Of a DNA stretch of 64,000 nucleotides, positions 51,683 through 59,847 are shown one piece after another. The notes beneath the pieces were generated by a model. It was given only the letters and a program-made list of their open reading frames with translations, did no database searches and was not told where the DNA came from. The stretch comes from Pseudomonadota bacterium (lineage in GTDB: Bacteria; Pseudomonadota; Gammaproteobacteria; Burkholderiales; Burkholderiaceae_C). The position numbers were made by a program, and so were the translations under genes. The stretch lies in contig JAJZTW010000002.1 in assembly GCA_021847345.1 (NCBI GenBank), positions 62,001 through 126,000 of the forward strand, given 5' to 3'. Position 1 is the stretch's first letter. Each line of letters begins with the position of its first letter.

Positions 51683-52270
51683 TCAGGGCGCCAGCGCGCC
51701 CCAGCCCAGCGCACTGATCCACAGGCCGAGCCCGATCAGTGCACTGATGCCGGCCATGCCGAACAGCCAGCGCCTGCCGGTCAGCGCGGTGATCGAGGCC
51801 AGCGAAATGGCAATCTGCAGCGCAATGATGCTGCGCAGGATCGCAGCATGCGGTCGGCTCAGCTGCGCCGAATGCCGGTTGGAATGATCGGATTGCTCGT
51901 CGAGCTTGCGAGCCTTCTCGGCGATCTGCTCCTTTTGCGCCACGTACTTGGCGATCTTCGCGTCGATGGCGGCGCGACGCTCGGGCGGGGCGACGTCACG
52001 CGCGAGTTCCATCAGATGTTGCTTGGTGCTCACCGCCTGGTAATAGTTCCATTGGTCGGTGGCATGCGCCTTTTCCAGCACGGCTTCGTTCTTCGCCAGC
52101 AGCACCTCTTCCATGAGCACGGTGCCCTGGTAGCTGACCAGCGCGCCCAGTGCCGCCAGCACCGCGGTGAACAGGGCGACCCACTGATTCAGGCGCGTCG
52201 GCTTCGACTCGACGGCATGGTGCAGCATTTCCTCGTGGGGGGCATGGGCGTGAACGCCTTCCTGGCTCAT
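51683..52270 (-). CDS. DUF4337 family membrane protein
   Basis: A 195-residue protein with one hydrophobic segment near residues 27-47 (NQWVALFTAVLAALGALVSYQG). A long charged, probably coiled-coil region follows (ATDQWNYYQAVSTKQHLMELARDVAPPERRAAIDAKIAKYVAQKEQIAEKARKLDEQ) and then two C-terminal hydrophobic segments. QWNYYQA is typical of DUF4337 proteins. Function unknown. It lies between lolC/E and the PAP2 gene on the same strand. Confidence 0.8.
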   Translation of the reverse strand: MSQEGVHAHAPHEEMLHHAVESKPTRLNQWVALFTAVLAALGALVSYQGTVLMEEVLLAKNEAVLEKAHATDQWNYYQAVSTKQHLMELARDVAPPERRAAIDAKIAKYVAQKEQIAEKARKLDEQSDHSNRHSAQLSRPHAAILRSIIALQIAISLASITALTGRRWLFGMAGISALIGLGLWISALGWGALAP

Positions 52271-52375
52271 GGGTGGATCGCTTCGGAGTAGGGAACGGGG
52301 GCGGCAGCGGGCAACCCTACGGCGCCCGCGAACCGCTGCTCGCGCGAAGTGTACGGTGCCGGGGCGAGGCCCCGG

Positions 52376-53668
52376 CTATTCGTAGCGCAGCGCCGCCGCG
52401 GGCTGCAGGCGCGACGCGCGCCAGCTCGGATACAGCGTGGCCAGCAGGCTCAGGCCGAGCGCGATCAGCGTGATGCTCAGCACGTCGCCCAGCCGGGGAT
52501 CGCTGGGCATGGTGTGGATCAGGTACACGCTGCTGGGCAGGAACTGGGTGTGGAACACCCACTGCAGGAACGACACGATGGGGTCGACGTTGAACGCGAT
52601 CAGCAGCCCCAGCGCGACCCCGCACAACACGCCGAACACTCCGGTGACGGCCCCCTGGATCACGAAAATGCCCATGATCGAGCGCGGGCTGGCTCCCTGG
52701 GTGCGCAGGATCGCGATGTCGGCCTGCTTGTCGGTCACCGTCATGACCAGCGTGGACACGAGGTTGAACGCCGCCACCGCGACGATCATCGCCAGGATGA
52801 TGAACATCATGCGCTTTTCGATGACCACGGCTTCGAACCAGGTGCGGTTCTGCGCGGTCCACGGCTGCGCCACCAGGTCGGGCGGCAGCAGGGCCTGCAA
52901 CTGCTGAGCCACGCTCGGCGCATCGTCGATGCTGCGGGTCTGCACCCGCAGCCCGGTGGGTCCCTGGGTCAGGAACAGGCGGGATGCGTCCCGCAGGTCG
53001 AGCAGGGCCAGGCTGGAGTCGTATTCGTAGTGCCCGATGCGGAACACGCCGACCACGGTCAGCGTACGCAGGCGCGGGATCATGCCCGCCGGGGTCAGCG
53101 ATCCGCTGGGCACCACCATGGTCACGAGATCGCCGACGCCGACTCCGAGGCGCTGCGCCAGCGCTTCGCCGAGCACCACTCCGAAGGAGCCGGGGCGCAG
53201 CGCGGTCAGTTTGCCGGCGACCATGTGCGAGGCGATGCTCGACACCTGTGGTTCCAGCGCCGGGTCGATGCCCCAGGCCAGCACGCCGAACAGCGAATTG
53301 CCCTGCGCCAGCAGCGCCTGCCCCTGGACCACCGGCGCCACGCCGGTGACCTGGCGGTCGGTGCGAACCTTCGCGGCCAGCTTCTCCCACTGCTCGCCCA
53401 GTCCGCTGCCGTCCGCGGACAGGATCTGCACATGCGGAACCACACCCAGCATGCGGTCGCGCACCTCCTTCTGGAAACCGTTCATGACCGAGATGACCAC
53501 GATCAGCGCGGCCACGCCGAGCGCGATCCCGGCCACCGACACGAAGGAAATGAAGGAGATGAAGCCGTTGCTGCGGGTGCGCCGGCTGGCGCGCGTGTAG
53601 CGCCAGCCGATGAGCAGTTCGAAGGGCCACGACGAGGCGTCGGGCTGGCGGGTGGGCGCGCGGGTCAT
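52376..53668 (-). CDS. lolC: Lipoprotein-releasing ABC transporter permease LolC/LolE
   Basis: Permease of the Lol system that extracts outer-membrane lipoproteins from the inner membrane. The 430-residue protein has TM1 near residues 35-60 (RSNGFISFISFVSVAGIALGVAALIVVISVMNGFQKEVRDR). A MacB-like periplasmic domain follows (GLGEQWEKLAAKVRTDRQVTGVAPVVQGQAL), then three C-terminal TM segments of the FtsX type (MMFIILAMIVAVAAFNLVSTLVMTVTDKQADIAILRTQGASPRSIMGIFVIQG). The ATG ending at 53668 starts MTRAPTRQPD. No lolD ATPase gene follows it here. Confidence 0.9.
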   Translation of the reverse strand: MTRAPTRQPDASSWPFELLIGWRYTRASRRTRSNGFISFISFVSVAGIALGVAALIVVISVMNGFQKEVRDRMLGVVPHVQILSADGSGLGEQWEKLAAKVRTDRQVTGVAPVVQGQALLAQGNSLFGVLAWGIDPALEPQVSSIASHMVAGKLTALRPGSFGVVLGEALAQRLGVGVGDLVTMVVPSGSLTPAGMIPRLRTLTVVGVFRIGHYEYDSSLALLDLRDASRLFLTQGPTGLRVQTRSIDDAPSVAQQLQALLPPDLVAQPWTAQNRTWFEAVVIEKRMMFIILAMIVAVAAFNLVSTLVMTVTDKQADIAILRTQGASPRSIMGIFVIQGAVTGVFGVLCGVALGLLIAFNVDPIVSFLQWVFHTQFLPSSVYLIHTMPSDPRLGDVLSITLIALGLSLLATLYPSWRASRLQPAAALRYE

Positions 53669-53740
53669 GGCCGCCAGTGTACGGGCTGGCGCGACGCCGC
53701 CCGCGCCCCGGCAAGCGGGCAAACCCCGAGGCTCATGCCG

Positions 53741-53769
53741 TTGTGATCCTGTGCAAGCCAGTCTATAGT
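53741..53769 (+). promoter_or_regulatory. Strong sigma-70-type promoter for the MFS gene
   Basis: TTGTGA (53741-53746) and TATAGT (53764-53769) are separated by exactly 17 bases. Transcription would begin near 53776, giving a leader of about 150 bases. The operator-like motif at 53785 lies just downstream of that point. Confidence 0.65.
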
Positions 53770-53784
53770 GGCTTCAACGGAACA

Positions 53785-53805
53785 AAACGTACCATTTTTC
53801 GAAAA
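53785..53805. promoter_or_regulatory. Candidate operator, site 1 of the sau-like cluster
   Basis: AAACGTACCATT runs into TTTTCGAAAA, a perfect 10-base palindrome (53796-53805). The AAACGT-(C)-ACCATTT...CGAAAA pattern recurs at 57961 in the other regulatory region of this cluster. Its position just after the predicted start point of the MFS transcript suits a repressor such as the IclR-type regulator nearby. Confidence 0.4.
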
Positions 53806-53925
53806 TTAAGCGGCGAAAGCTTACGGCCGAATGACATTCGGGATTCGCAAACGCGGTGCCGAACGGCCGCGGGCACGGCGGGTTACCCGCCGCAAGACCG
53901 CTTCGATGACCTCCGAGGAGACCCC

Positions 53926-55272
53926 ATGAGTGCAACCCAATCCCAGTCCGCCATTTCCCCGCCAATGCAGGCGGCAGCAGCGCAGGCGGGCACGAGCAAG
54001 GCTCTGCTCGTGTTCGCCAGCACGCTGGGCACGACCATCGAGTGGTACGACTTCTTCCTGTACGGCGTGCTCACGCCGCTGGTTCTCAATCGCCTGTTCT
54101 TTCCCGACCTGTCGCCGGTGATCGGCACCATCGCGGCGTACACGACCTTCGCCGTGGGCTTCCTGTCGCGGCCGATCGGGGGCATCATCTTCGGGCACTT
54201 CGGGGATCGCATCGGTCGCAAGACCATCCTGGTGCTGACCATGCTGATCATGGGCGGCTCGACCTTCCTGATCGGCGCGTTGCCGACCACCGCGGCGATC
54301 GGCGTGGCCGCGCCGCTGCTGCTGCTGTTGCTGCGCGTGCTGCAGGGCATCGGCATCGGCGGGGAGTGGGGTGGCGCGGTGCTCATGACCATCGAGCACG
54401 CGAGTCCGGGGCGGCGCGCCTTCTACGGCAGCTGGCCGCAGCTGGGCGTGCCGCTGGGCCTGATGACCTCGGCGGCAGTCGTCGCCGTGCTCAACCTGCT
54501 GCCCGACAGCGCGTTCCTGGCCTGGGGATGGCGCGTGGCCTTCTTTCTCAGCGGCCTGCTGGTGGCGATCGGGCTGTACGTGCGCCTGAAGATCATGGAA
54601 ACGCCCGACTTCGAGCGGGCGCGCCGCGAGCGCCGCATCGTCCCGGTGCCGGTGAAGACCATGTTCCGGGACTTCAAGCGCGAGGTGCTGCTCACGCTGG
54701 GCGCGCGCTACGTGGAAGGCGCCTGCTTCAACACCTTCGGCGTGTTCAGCATCTACTACATCACCCATGCCCTGGGGCTGTCGCGCGGACAGGCGCTGGA
54801 CGCCGTGATCATCTCGTCGGCGCTGATGCTGCCCTTCATCGTGCTGGCTGGCTGGCTCGCCGACCGCTACGGACTGCGGCGGGTGTTCGCCTTCGGCTCG
54901 GTGTTCATCGCGGCCAGCTCGGTGTTTTCGTTCTGGATCATGCACAACTGGGGCGCCCACCATTTCGGCGTGGTGCTGCTGGGCCTGATCATCCCCTTCA
55001 CCTTCGGCTATCCGCTGGTGTACGGGCCCGAGTCCTCGCTGTTCGCCAGCCAGTTCGACGCGCACGTTCGCTACACCGGGGTGTCGTTCGCCTACCAGTT
55101 CTCGGGCATTTTCGCCAGTGGACTGACGCCGCTGATCGCCACCGCGCTGATCGGCGCCGGACATGGCAAACCCTGGCTGGTGGCCGGCTACATGGTGCTG
55201 GTGTCCGTGATCAGCCTGGTGTCGGTGATGCTGATGCGGGGCGTTTCGCGCTCCGACGCGCAGCGCGCCTGA
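53926..55272 (+). CDS. MFS (metabolite:H+ symporter type) carrier, possible sulfoacetate importer
   Basis: A 448-residue twelve-helix transporter. TTIEWYDFFLYGVLTPLVLNRLFF at the N-terminus, FGHFGDRIGRKTILVLTML in loop 2-3 and RVLQGIGIGGEWGGAVLMTIEHA in helix 5 are hallmarks of the MHS family of proton symporters for organic acids. The ATG at 53926 follows a CGAGGAG site; the upstream part of the listed ORF is leader. By position it parallels SauU, the MFS importer of the Cupriavidus sulfoacetate cluster, but SauU-specific similarity could not be confirmed. It converges with the aldehyde dehydrogenase gene across a repeat. Confidence 0.85.
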   Translation: MSATQSQSAISPPMQAAAAQAGTSKALLVFASTLGTTIEWYDFFLYGVLTPLVLNRLFFPDLSPVIGTIAAYTTFAVGFLSRPIGGIIFGHFGDRIGRKTILVLTMLIMGGSTFLIGALPTTAAIGVAAPLLLLLLRVLQGIGIGGEWGGAVLMTIEHASPGRRAFYGSWPQLGVPLGLMTSAAVVAVLNLLPDSAFLAWGWRVAFFLSGLLVAIGLYVRLKIMETPDFERARRERRIVPVPVKTMFRDFKREVLLTLGARYVEGACFNTFGVFSIYYITHALGLSRGQALDAVIISSALMLPFIVLAGWLADRYGLRRVFAFGSVFIAASSVFSFWIMHNWGAHHFGVVLLGLIIPFTFGYPLVYGPESSLFASQFDAHVRYTGVSFAYQFSGIFASGLTPLIATALIGAGHGKPWLVAGYMVLVSVISLVSVMLMRGVSRSDAQRA

Positions 55273-55279
55273 GCTCTGT

Positions 55280-55299
55280 CGCGGGCCTTGCGGCCCGCG
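55280..55299 (+). terminator. Stem-loop after the MFS gene
   Basis: CGCGGGCC and GGCCCGCG form a perfect 8-base stem around TTGC, eight bases after the MFS stop. There is no T tract, so it may be a weak or Rho-assisted terminator ahead of the repeat array. Confidence 0.5.
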
Positions 55300-55302
55300 G
55301 GA

Positions 55303-55495
55303 GGCGGGCTGGGCGCAGCCCGGCCCTGGGGGCGCTCACGAGAAAACGCAGGGCCGCCCCAAGTTTTCTCGACCCCCACGGGGGGCGGGCTGGGCGCAGC
55401 CCGGCCCTGGGGGCTCTCGAGAAAACGCAGGGCCGCCCCAAGTTTTCTCGACCCCCACGGGGGGCGGGCTGGGCGCAGCCCGGCCCTGGGGGCTC
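55303..55495 (+). repeat. Tandem array of about 80-base hairpin units (two full, one partial)
   Basis: Units begin with GGCGGGCTGGGCGCAGCCC at 55303, 55384 and 55463 (spacing 81 and 79 bases). Each full unit has a GGGCTG/CAGCCC stem, then a second hairpin with arms GAGAAAAC and GTTTTCTC (55340-55370; 55419-55449), then CGACCCCCACGG. The third unit stops just before the second hairpin, at the stop codon of the dehydrogenase gene. The first unit contains a 51-base stretch identical to the inverted copy at 35740-35790. The array fills the spacer between two convergent genes. Confidence 0.92.
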
Positions 55496-56929
55496 TCAGC
55501 ACAGTCCGTGGCGTTGGCGCCAGGCGCCGAACATGTCGTCGATGCCCGGTTCGTCGGGCATGCACGGTGACGCGATGCGCGTGATGTTGAGAAAGTGCAG
55601 GTAGTTGAGGTTGTCCGAGATGCTGTTGCCGCCCCAGGTTCCGCAGCCCATGGACAGCGAGAACGGCAGCCCGTTGTCGAAGCTTCCGCCGGTGGCGAAG
55701 CAATGCGCCTGGTTCACGATGATCCGGCATGCCGGCATGGTCAGGCCCAGTTGCAGCGCGCGTTCGGGCTTTTGCGAATGCAGTCCGATGGAGTGTCCGG
55801 CGCCCTCGAAGCCGTAGATTTCCCGAACGATGTCTTGCGCATGCTCAAAGTCCCGTGCACGGTACACGGTGAGCACCGGGGACAATTTCTCCCCCGAGAA
55901 CGGGTACCCGGGCCCGATGCCCGTTTCCTCGACCATCAGGAAGCGCGCCGATTCGAAGCCGTCGCCTTGCAGCCCGGCGACGTGGGCGATCAGCGGGGCA
56001 GCCTTGGCCGTCACCGCCGGCGACAGCTTGCCGGCCGGCCACATGGCCTGCTGCAGGCGCTGTTTTTGCCGTTCGTCGAGCAGCACGCCGCCTTCGGCCT
56101 GCAGCGCGCGCAGCATGTCCCGGTAGACGGACTCGACGATGACCACGCTGTTCTCCGAAGAACAGCTGGTGGCGTTGTCGAAAGTCTTGGAGCGCCGGAT
56201 CCGGTTCGCCGCCTGCGCCAGATCGGCGGTCTCGTCGACGATCACCGCCACATTGCCGGCGCCCACGCCGATGGCAGGCGTGCCGCTTTCGTACGCGGCC
56301 CGCACATTGTTCTGCGAACCCGTGACCACCACCATGTCCACCTGGCGCATCAGCTCCAGCGTGGCGGACTTGCTCACCGGAGCCGGCAACTGCTGCACCA
56401 GGTCCGCCGGCGCGCCGACGCGGCGCAGCTCCTCGGCGATGTAGCCCAGCAGCAAGGTACTGGTGCCATGGCCCTTCGGGGAGGGCGACACGATGATCGC
56501 ATTGCGCCCCTTGAGTGCGTTGATGATCTTGTTCGCCGGGGTCGCTGCCGGGTTGGTCGACGGAGTCACGGCGCCGACCACGCCCACCGGGCGGGCGATC
56601 TCGATCACGCCCCGGGCCGGGTCGTCGGAGATCACCCCCACCGAGCGGGCCCCGCGCAGGTCGCGCAGCAGGCCCAGGGTCTTGCGGTGGTTCTTGATCA
56701 ACTTGTCCTCGACGTTGCCCAGGCCGGTGTCGGCCACGGCTCGTTCGGCCAGCGCGCGGTTGCGCGCCGGCTCCATGATGGCCCAGCCGACGGCCAGCAC
56801 CACGTCGTCGACCTGCTGCTGGCTGAAGGTCTCGTAGACGCGCTGTGCGGCGCGCGCGCGTGCCACGCATTCGGCGACCTGCCGGCGCACCGGGTCGGTC
56901 TCGGGGGAGGCGGATGTGTTCATGTCCAT
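55496..56929 (-). CDS. sauS: Acylating aldehyde dehydrogenase, sulfoacetaldehyde dehydrogenase (SauS)-like
   Basis: A 477-residue CoA-acylating aldehyde dehydrogenase. The nucleophile cysteine lies in KTFDNATSCSSENSVV. Other family blocks: MEPARNRALAERAVADTGLGNVEDKLIKNHRKTLGLLRDL, ARPVGVVGAVTPSTNPAATPANKIINALKGRNAIIVSPSPKGHGTS and the C-terminal NQAHCFATGGSFDNGLPFSLSMGCGTWGGNSISDNLN. These match SauS as I recall it, which reduces sulfoacetyl-CoA to sulfoacetaldehyde. The ATG ending at 56929 is used; the next ATG two codons later is an alternative. The upstream neighbour is the IclR regulator (58 bases), as in sauRS. Other acylating dehydrogenases remain possible. Confidence 0.72.
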   Translation of the reverse strand: MDMNTSASPETDPVRRQVAECVARARAAQRVYETFSQQQVDDVVLAVGWAIMEPARNRALAERAVADTGLGNVEDKLIKNHRKTLGLLRDLRGARSVGVISDDPARGVIEIARPVGVVGAVTPSTNPAATPANKIINALKGRNAIIVSPSPKGHGTSTLLLGYIAEELRRVGAPADLVQQLPAPVSKSATLELMRQVDMVVVTGSQNNVRAAYESGTPAIGVGAGNVAVIVDETADLAQAANRIRRSKTFDNATSCSSENSVVIVESVYRDMLRALQAEGGVLLDERQKQRLQQAMWPAGKLSPAVTAKAAPLIAHVAGLQGDGFESARFLMVEETGIGPGYPFSGEKLSPVLTVYRARDFEHAQDIVREIYGFEGAGHSIGLHSQKPERALQLGLTMPACRIIVNQAHCFATGGSFDNGLPFSLSMGCGTWGGNSISDNLNYLHFLNITRIASPCMPDEPGIDDMFGAWRQRHGLC

Positions 56930-56987
56930 GGGAGGATCCTCGACGGGTCTGGTGGAGGCCCGGCGCCAGGGCGCCGGGCAGTGGTTT

Positions 56988-57854
56988 TCAGGCTGCCGCA
57001 TCGGGCCCATCGGCCGCATCGGCCGCATCGGTGGCATCGGTGGCATCGGTCGCATCGGTCGTCGCCTTGGCGGCGCCGCGGCTCCTGCGCGCCGGGGTCG
57101 AAGGCAGCATCGCCGCGATGGCATCGGCCGCTTCGCGCAGCGCCGGCAGGTGACCCAGCAAACCGTCGATGTCGTAGCGCGCCAGCGGCGCCTGCACGGC
57201 CACCGCACCCCACGCGCGATAGCTGTCGCGCATCACCGGAACGGCGATGGACACCATGCCCTGGATGAATTCCTGGTCGTTCATGCCCACGCGCCGGCGT
57301 CGGGTGTCGGCCAGCTCCTGGCGCAGCCGCGCGGCGTCGGTGATGGTGAACTGGGTCATGCGCCGAAGCGGCAGCGCGTCGACGATGCGGTTTCGCATCG
57401 CAGCCGGCTGCAGGCTCAGCAGCAGCTTTCCGCTGGATGTGCAGTGGATCGGCACATGCGAGCCGGCCTGCAGGTGCATGCGCAGCGGGGAGTCGGTTTC
57501 CACGCGGTCGAGGTAGACGATCTGGTCACCGTCGAGCGCCGTCAGGTTCACCGTCTCTCCCAGGGCCTCGCCGAGCTTGCGCAGCACGGCGTGGCGCGCG
57601 GTGGCCGGCCCGGTGTGCATGAGCACCGAGATGCTCATCTGGCGTACGCGCGGGCCGCATTCGTAGCCCTGGCCGTCGAGGTTGCGAACGACCAGCTGCG
57701 CCGCGCCAAGGGTTTTCAGGATGCGATGCACGGTCTGCTTGGGCAGCTGCAGGCCCTCGGCGATCTGCATCAGGCTCATGGATTCGGAACCGCTGAGCAG
57801 TTCGAGCACGCGGAACGCGCGCACCGCCGCGGCATTGGACTGGTTCGAGTTCAT
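56988..57854 (-). CDS. sauR: IclR-family transcriptional regulator (SauR-like)
   Basis: A 288-residue IclR regulator. The N-terminal winged helix-turn-helix is AVRAFRVLELLSGSESMSLMQIAEGLQLPKQTVHRILKTLGAAQLVVRN (residues 10-60). The effector domain shows LGEALGETVNLTALDGDQIVYLDRVETDSPLRMH, IHCTSSGKLLLSL and the late MVSIAVPVMRDSYRAWGAVAVQAPLARY. The C-terminus is an unusual low-complexity tail (ATTDATDATDATDAADAADG) encoded by a 9-base tandem repeat. It lies directly before the SauS-like gene and divergent from the CoA ligase, so it probably controls both. Effector presumed to be the cluster's substrate. Confidence 0.85.
   Translation of the reverse strand: MNSNQSNAAAVRAFRVLELLSGSESMSLMQIAEGLQLPKQTVHRILKTLGAAQLVVRNLDGQGYECGPRVRQMSISVLMHTGPATARHAVLRKLGEALGETVNLTALDGDQIVYLDRVETDSPLRMHLQAGSHVPIHCTSSGKLLLSLQPAAMRNRIVDALPLRRMTQFTITDAARLRQELADTRRRRVGMNDQEFIQGMVSIAVPVMRDSYRAWGAVAVQAPLARYDIDGLLGHLPALREAADAIAAMLPSTPARRSRGAAKATTDATDATDATDAADAADGPDAAA
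57000..57062. repeat. 9-base tandem repeat in the 3' end of the IclR gene
   Basis: About six imperfect copies of GGYSGCATC (for example GGCCGCATC, GGTGGCATC, GGTCGCATC) encode the repeated Ala-Asp-Thr tail of the regulator. Each unit is three codons, so copy-number change would alter tail length without a frameshift. Confidence 0.85.
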
Positions 57855-57960
57855 GGCGGATCGACCGGGCTGGAGACGGGTGGCGGGGCGGCGCGCGGCC
57901 AGCGTGACTGGCACCCGCGGAACGCCCCGAAAGGCAACTGTATCGATATCTTCTCGCTGG

Positions 57961-57985
57961 AAACGTCACCATTTCGTCCCGAAAA
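57961..57985. promoter_or_regulatory. Candidate operator, site 2 of the sau-like cluster
   Basis: AAACGTCACCATTTCGTCC then CGAAAA resembles site 1 at 53785 (AAACGTACCATTTTTCGAAAA). It lies in the AT-rich divergent region between the IclR gene and the CoA ligase gene. A further AT-rich stretch with TTGGCA (58046-58051) follows, but I could not fit a clear promoter. Confidence 0.4.
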
Positions 57986-58123
57986 ATGCGAAAACCCAAG
58001 AATCGGGCGACAGTTTTCAGGAAATGTAAAAAACGGGACTGTTCGTTGGCATTTTTTTCCCTAAATTGGCATCACACCCGGCGCCGTGGCAGGTTTTCCC
58101 ACCTCGGAGGCGTGCCGGAGCCG

Positions 58124-59755
58124 ATGCGAAGTGCCCCATCCAGACCCGTCATGACTCGTCTCGAAAGCCTGTTTCCGCAAGCCATGGTGCTGCCCGTCGA
58201 CAGCGGCGAGACCTGCAGCATCCAGCAGTTGATCGACAGCAACGCGGCGCGCGATCCCCAGGGCACCTATTTCATCGCGACCCACACCGGGCGCGCGATC
58301 AGCTTCGCCGAGCTGCGCAGGGCATGCGCCGAGCTGGGTGGGTTCTTCGCGTCGCGCGGCCTGCGGCGCGGCGACGTCGTGTCGTTGTTCCTGCCCAACG
58401 GCCTGGAGGCGGCCCTGCTGATCCTGGGCTCGATGTATCACGGGCTGCTGGTCAACCCGATCAACCTGTTGTCGCAGCCGGCGCAGCTGCGCTATATCCT
58501 CGAGCACAGCGAGACCCGCTTGCTGCTCACCGTGCCCGAGCACGAGCAGCGGATGCGCGAGATCGCCGCGCAGCTGCCGCGCGCGCCGGGCATCGAGGTC
58601 GTGGACGACGACGCTTGGCTGGATCGCGCACGCGGCCAGGCGCTGCCTCCCGAGCAGCCCGCGCAGGTCGACGATGCGGCGTTGCTGATGTACACGTCGG
58701 GCACGACCGGAACGCCCAAGGGCGTGGTGCTCAGCCACGGCAACCTGTGCGCCAACGCGATCAACATCAGTCGCGAGCACCTGCTGGGCGCCGGCGACCG
58801 CGGACTGGCTCCGCTGCCGCTCTATCACATCAACGCGCTGGTGGTGAACCTGATCACGCCGTTGGCCCATGGCGGCTCGCTGGTCATGCCGCCGCGCTTC
58901 TCGGCCTCGAGCTTCTGGCGTGACGCGCTGGAGTTCCGTTGCACCTGGGTCAACGCGGTGCCGACCATCATCGCCTACCTGATCCAGTCGGCTCCGCCCG
59001 AGCTGGGGCCGCAGCAGCTCAGGCACATCCGCTTCTGCCGTTCGGCCTCGGCGGCCTTGCCGCCCGAGCACCATCGGGCCTTCGAGTCCCGCTTCGGCGT
59101 GGACATCATCGAGACCATGGGCCTGACGGAAACGGCAGCGCCGTCGTTCAGCAACCCCGTGCAGCGTGCCTTGCGCAAGATCGGCAGCATCGGCAGGCCG
59201 TCGGGCACCGTCGCGCGCGTGGTCGGCACGGACGGCGCGTTGCTGGCCGACGGGCAGGTCGGCGAAATCCAGCTGCGCGGCGGCAACGTGATGCGCGGCT
59301 ACCTGAAGAATCCCGTGGAGACCGCCAAGGCGTTCACCGACGACGGCTGGTTCCGAACCGGCGACCTCGGCTATCGCGATGCCGACGGCTACTACTTCAT
59401 CACCGGCCGGGCCAAGGAACTGATCATCAAGGGCGGCGAGAACATCGCACCGCGCGAGATCGACGAGGCGCTGCTCAAGCACTCGGCGGTGCTCGAGGCC
59501 GCGGCCGTCGGCGTGCAGGACAGCAACTACGGCCAGAACATCGAGGCCTACCTGGTGCTGCGACCTGGAGCCGAGCTGCACGAACAGGATCTGCGCGAGC
59601 ACTGCCTGCGCCATCTCGGGCGCTACAAGACGCCGCGTGCCTGCTACATCGTCGACGACCTGCCGCGCGGTCCGTCGGGAAAGATCCAGCGCCTGAAGCT
59701 TGCCGAGCTTCCGGCCGATGCGGTTCGCCGCGCGCTGCAGCTGACCCAGGCCTGA
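58124..59755 (+). CDS. sauT: AMP-forming acyl-CoA synthetase, sulfoacetate-CoA ligase (SauT)-like
   Basis: A member of the ANL superfamily that activates a carboxylate with ATP and CoA. The P-loop is LLMYTSGTTGTPKGVVLSHGN near residue 190. A5-type motif is ETMGLTETAAPSFSN, then DDGWFRTGDLGYRDADGYYFITGRAKELIIKGGENIAPREID and the catalytic lysine in PRGPSGKIQRLKL. Context with the SauS-like and IclR genes suggests sulfoacetate as substrate, the reaction of SauT; sequence alone does not prove it. The ATG at 58124 lies 13 bases after GGAGG; the ATG at 58151 is an alternative. Product about 543 residues. Confidence 0.75.
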   Translation: MRSAPSRPVMTRLESLFPQAMVLPVDSGETCSIQQLIDSNAARDPQGTYFIATHTGRAISFAELRRACAELGGFFASRGLRRGDVVSLFLPNGLEAALLILGSMYHGLLVNPINLLSQPAQLRYILEHSETRLLLTVPEHEQRMREIAAQLPRAPGIEVVDDDAWLDRARGQALPPEQPAQVDDAALLMYTSGTTGTPKGVVLSHGNLCANAINISREHLLGAGDRGLAPLPLYHINALVVNLITPLAHGGSLVMPPRFSASSFWRDALEFRCTWVNAVPTIIAYLIQSAPPELGPQQLRHIRFCRSASAALPPEHHRAFESRFGVDIIETMGLTETAAPSFSNPVQRALRKIGSIGRPSGTVARVVGTDGALLADGQVGEIQLRGGNVMRGYLKNPVETAKAFTDDGWFRTGDLGYRDADGYYFITGRAKELIIKGGENIAPREIDEALLKHSAVLEAAAVGVQDSNYGQNIEAYLVLRPGAELHEQDLREHCLRHLGRYKTPRACYIVDDLPRGPSGKIQRLKLAELPADAVRRALQLTQA

Positions 59756-59847
59756 GCCGGCGCGCCACCGGCGCGGGCCGCCATTCCGGGAGCCTCCCGG
59801 GGGGCACACCCGGCAGTAGTTCCAGACAACGCCAACAGGAGACAGAC

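Noticed and set aside
55303-55495. CRISPR array at the tandem repeat
   Set aside because: The units are nearly identical throughout, with no unique spacers and internal double hairpins, and no cas genes are present.
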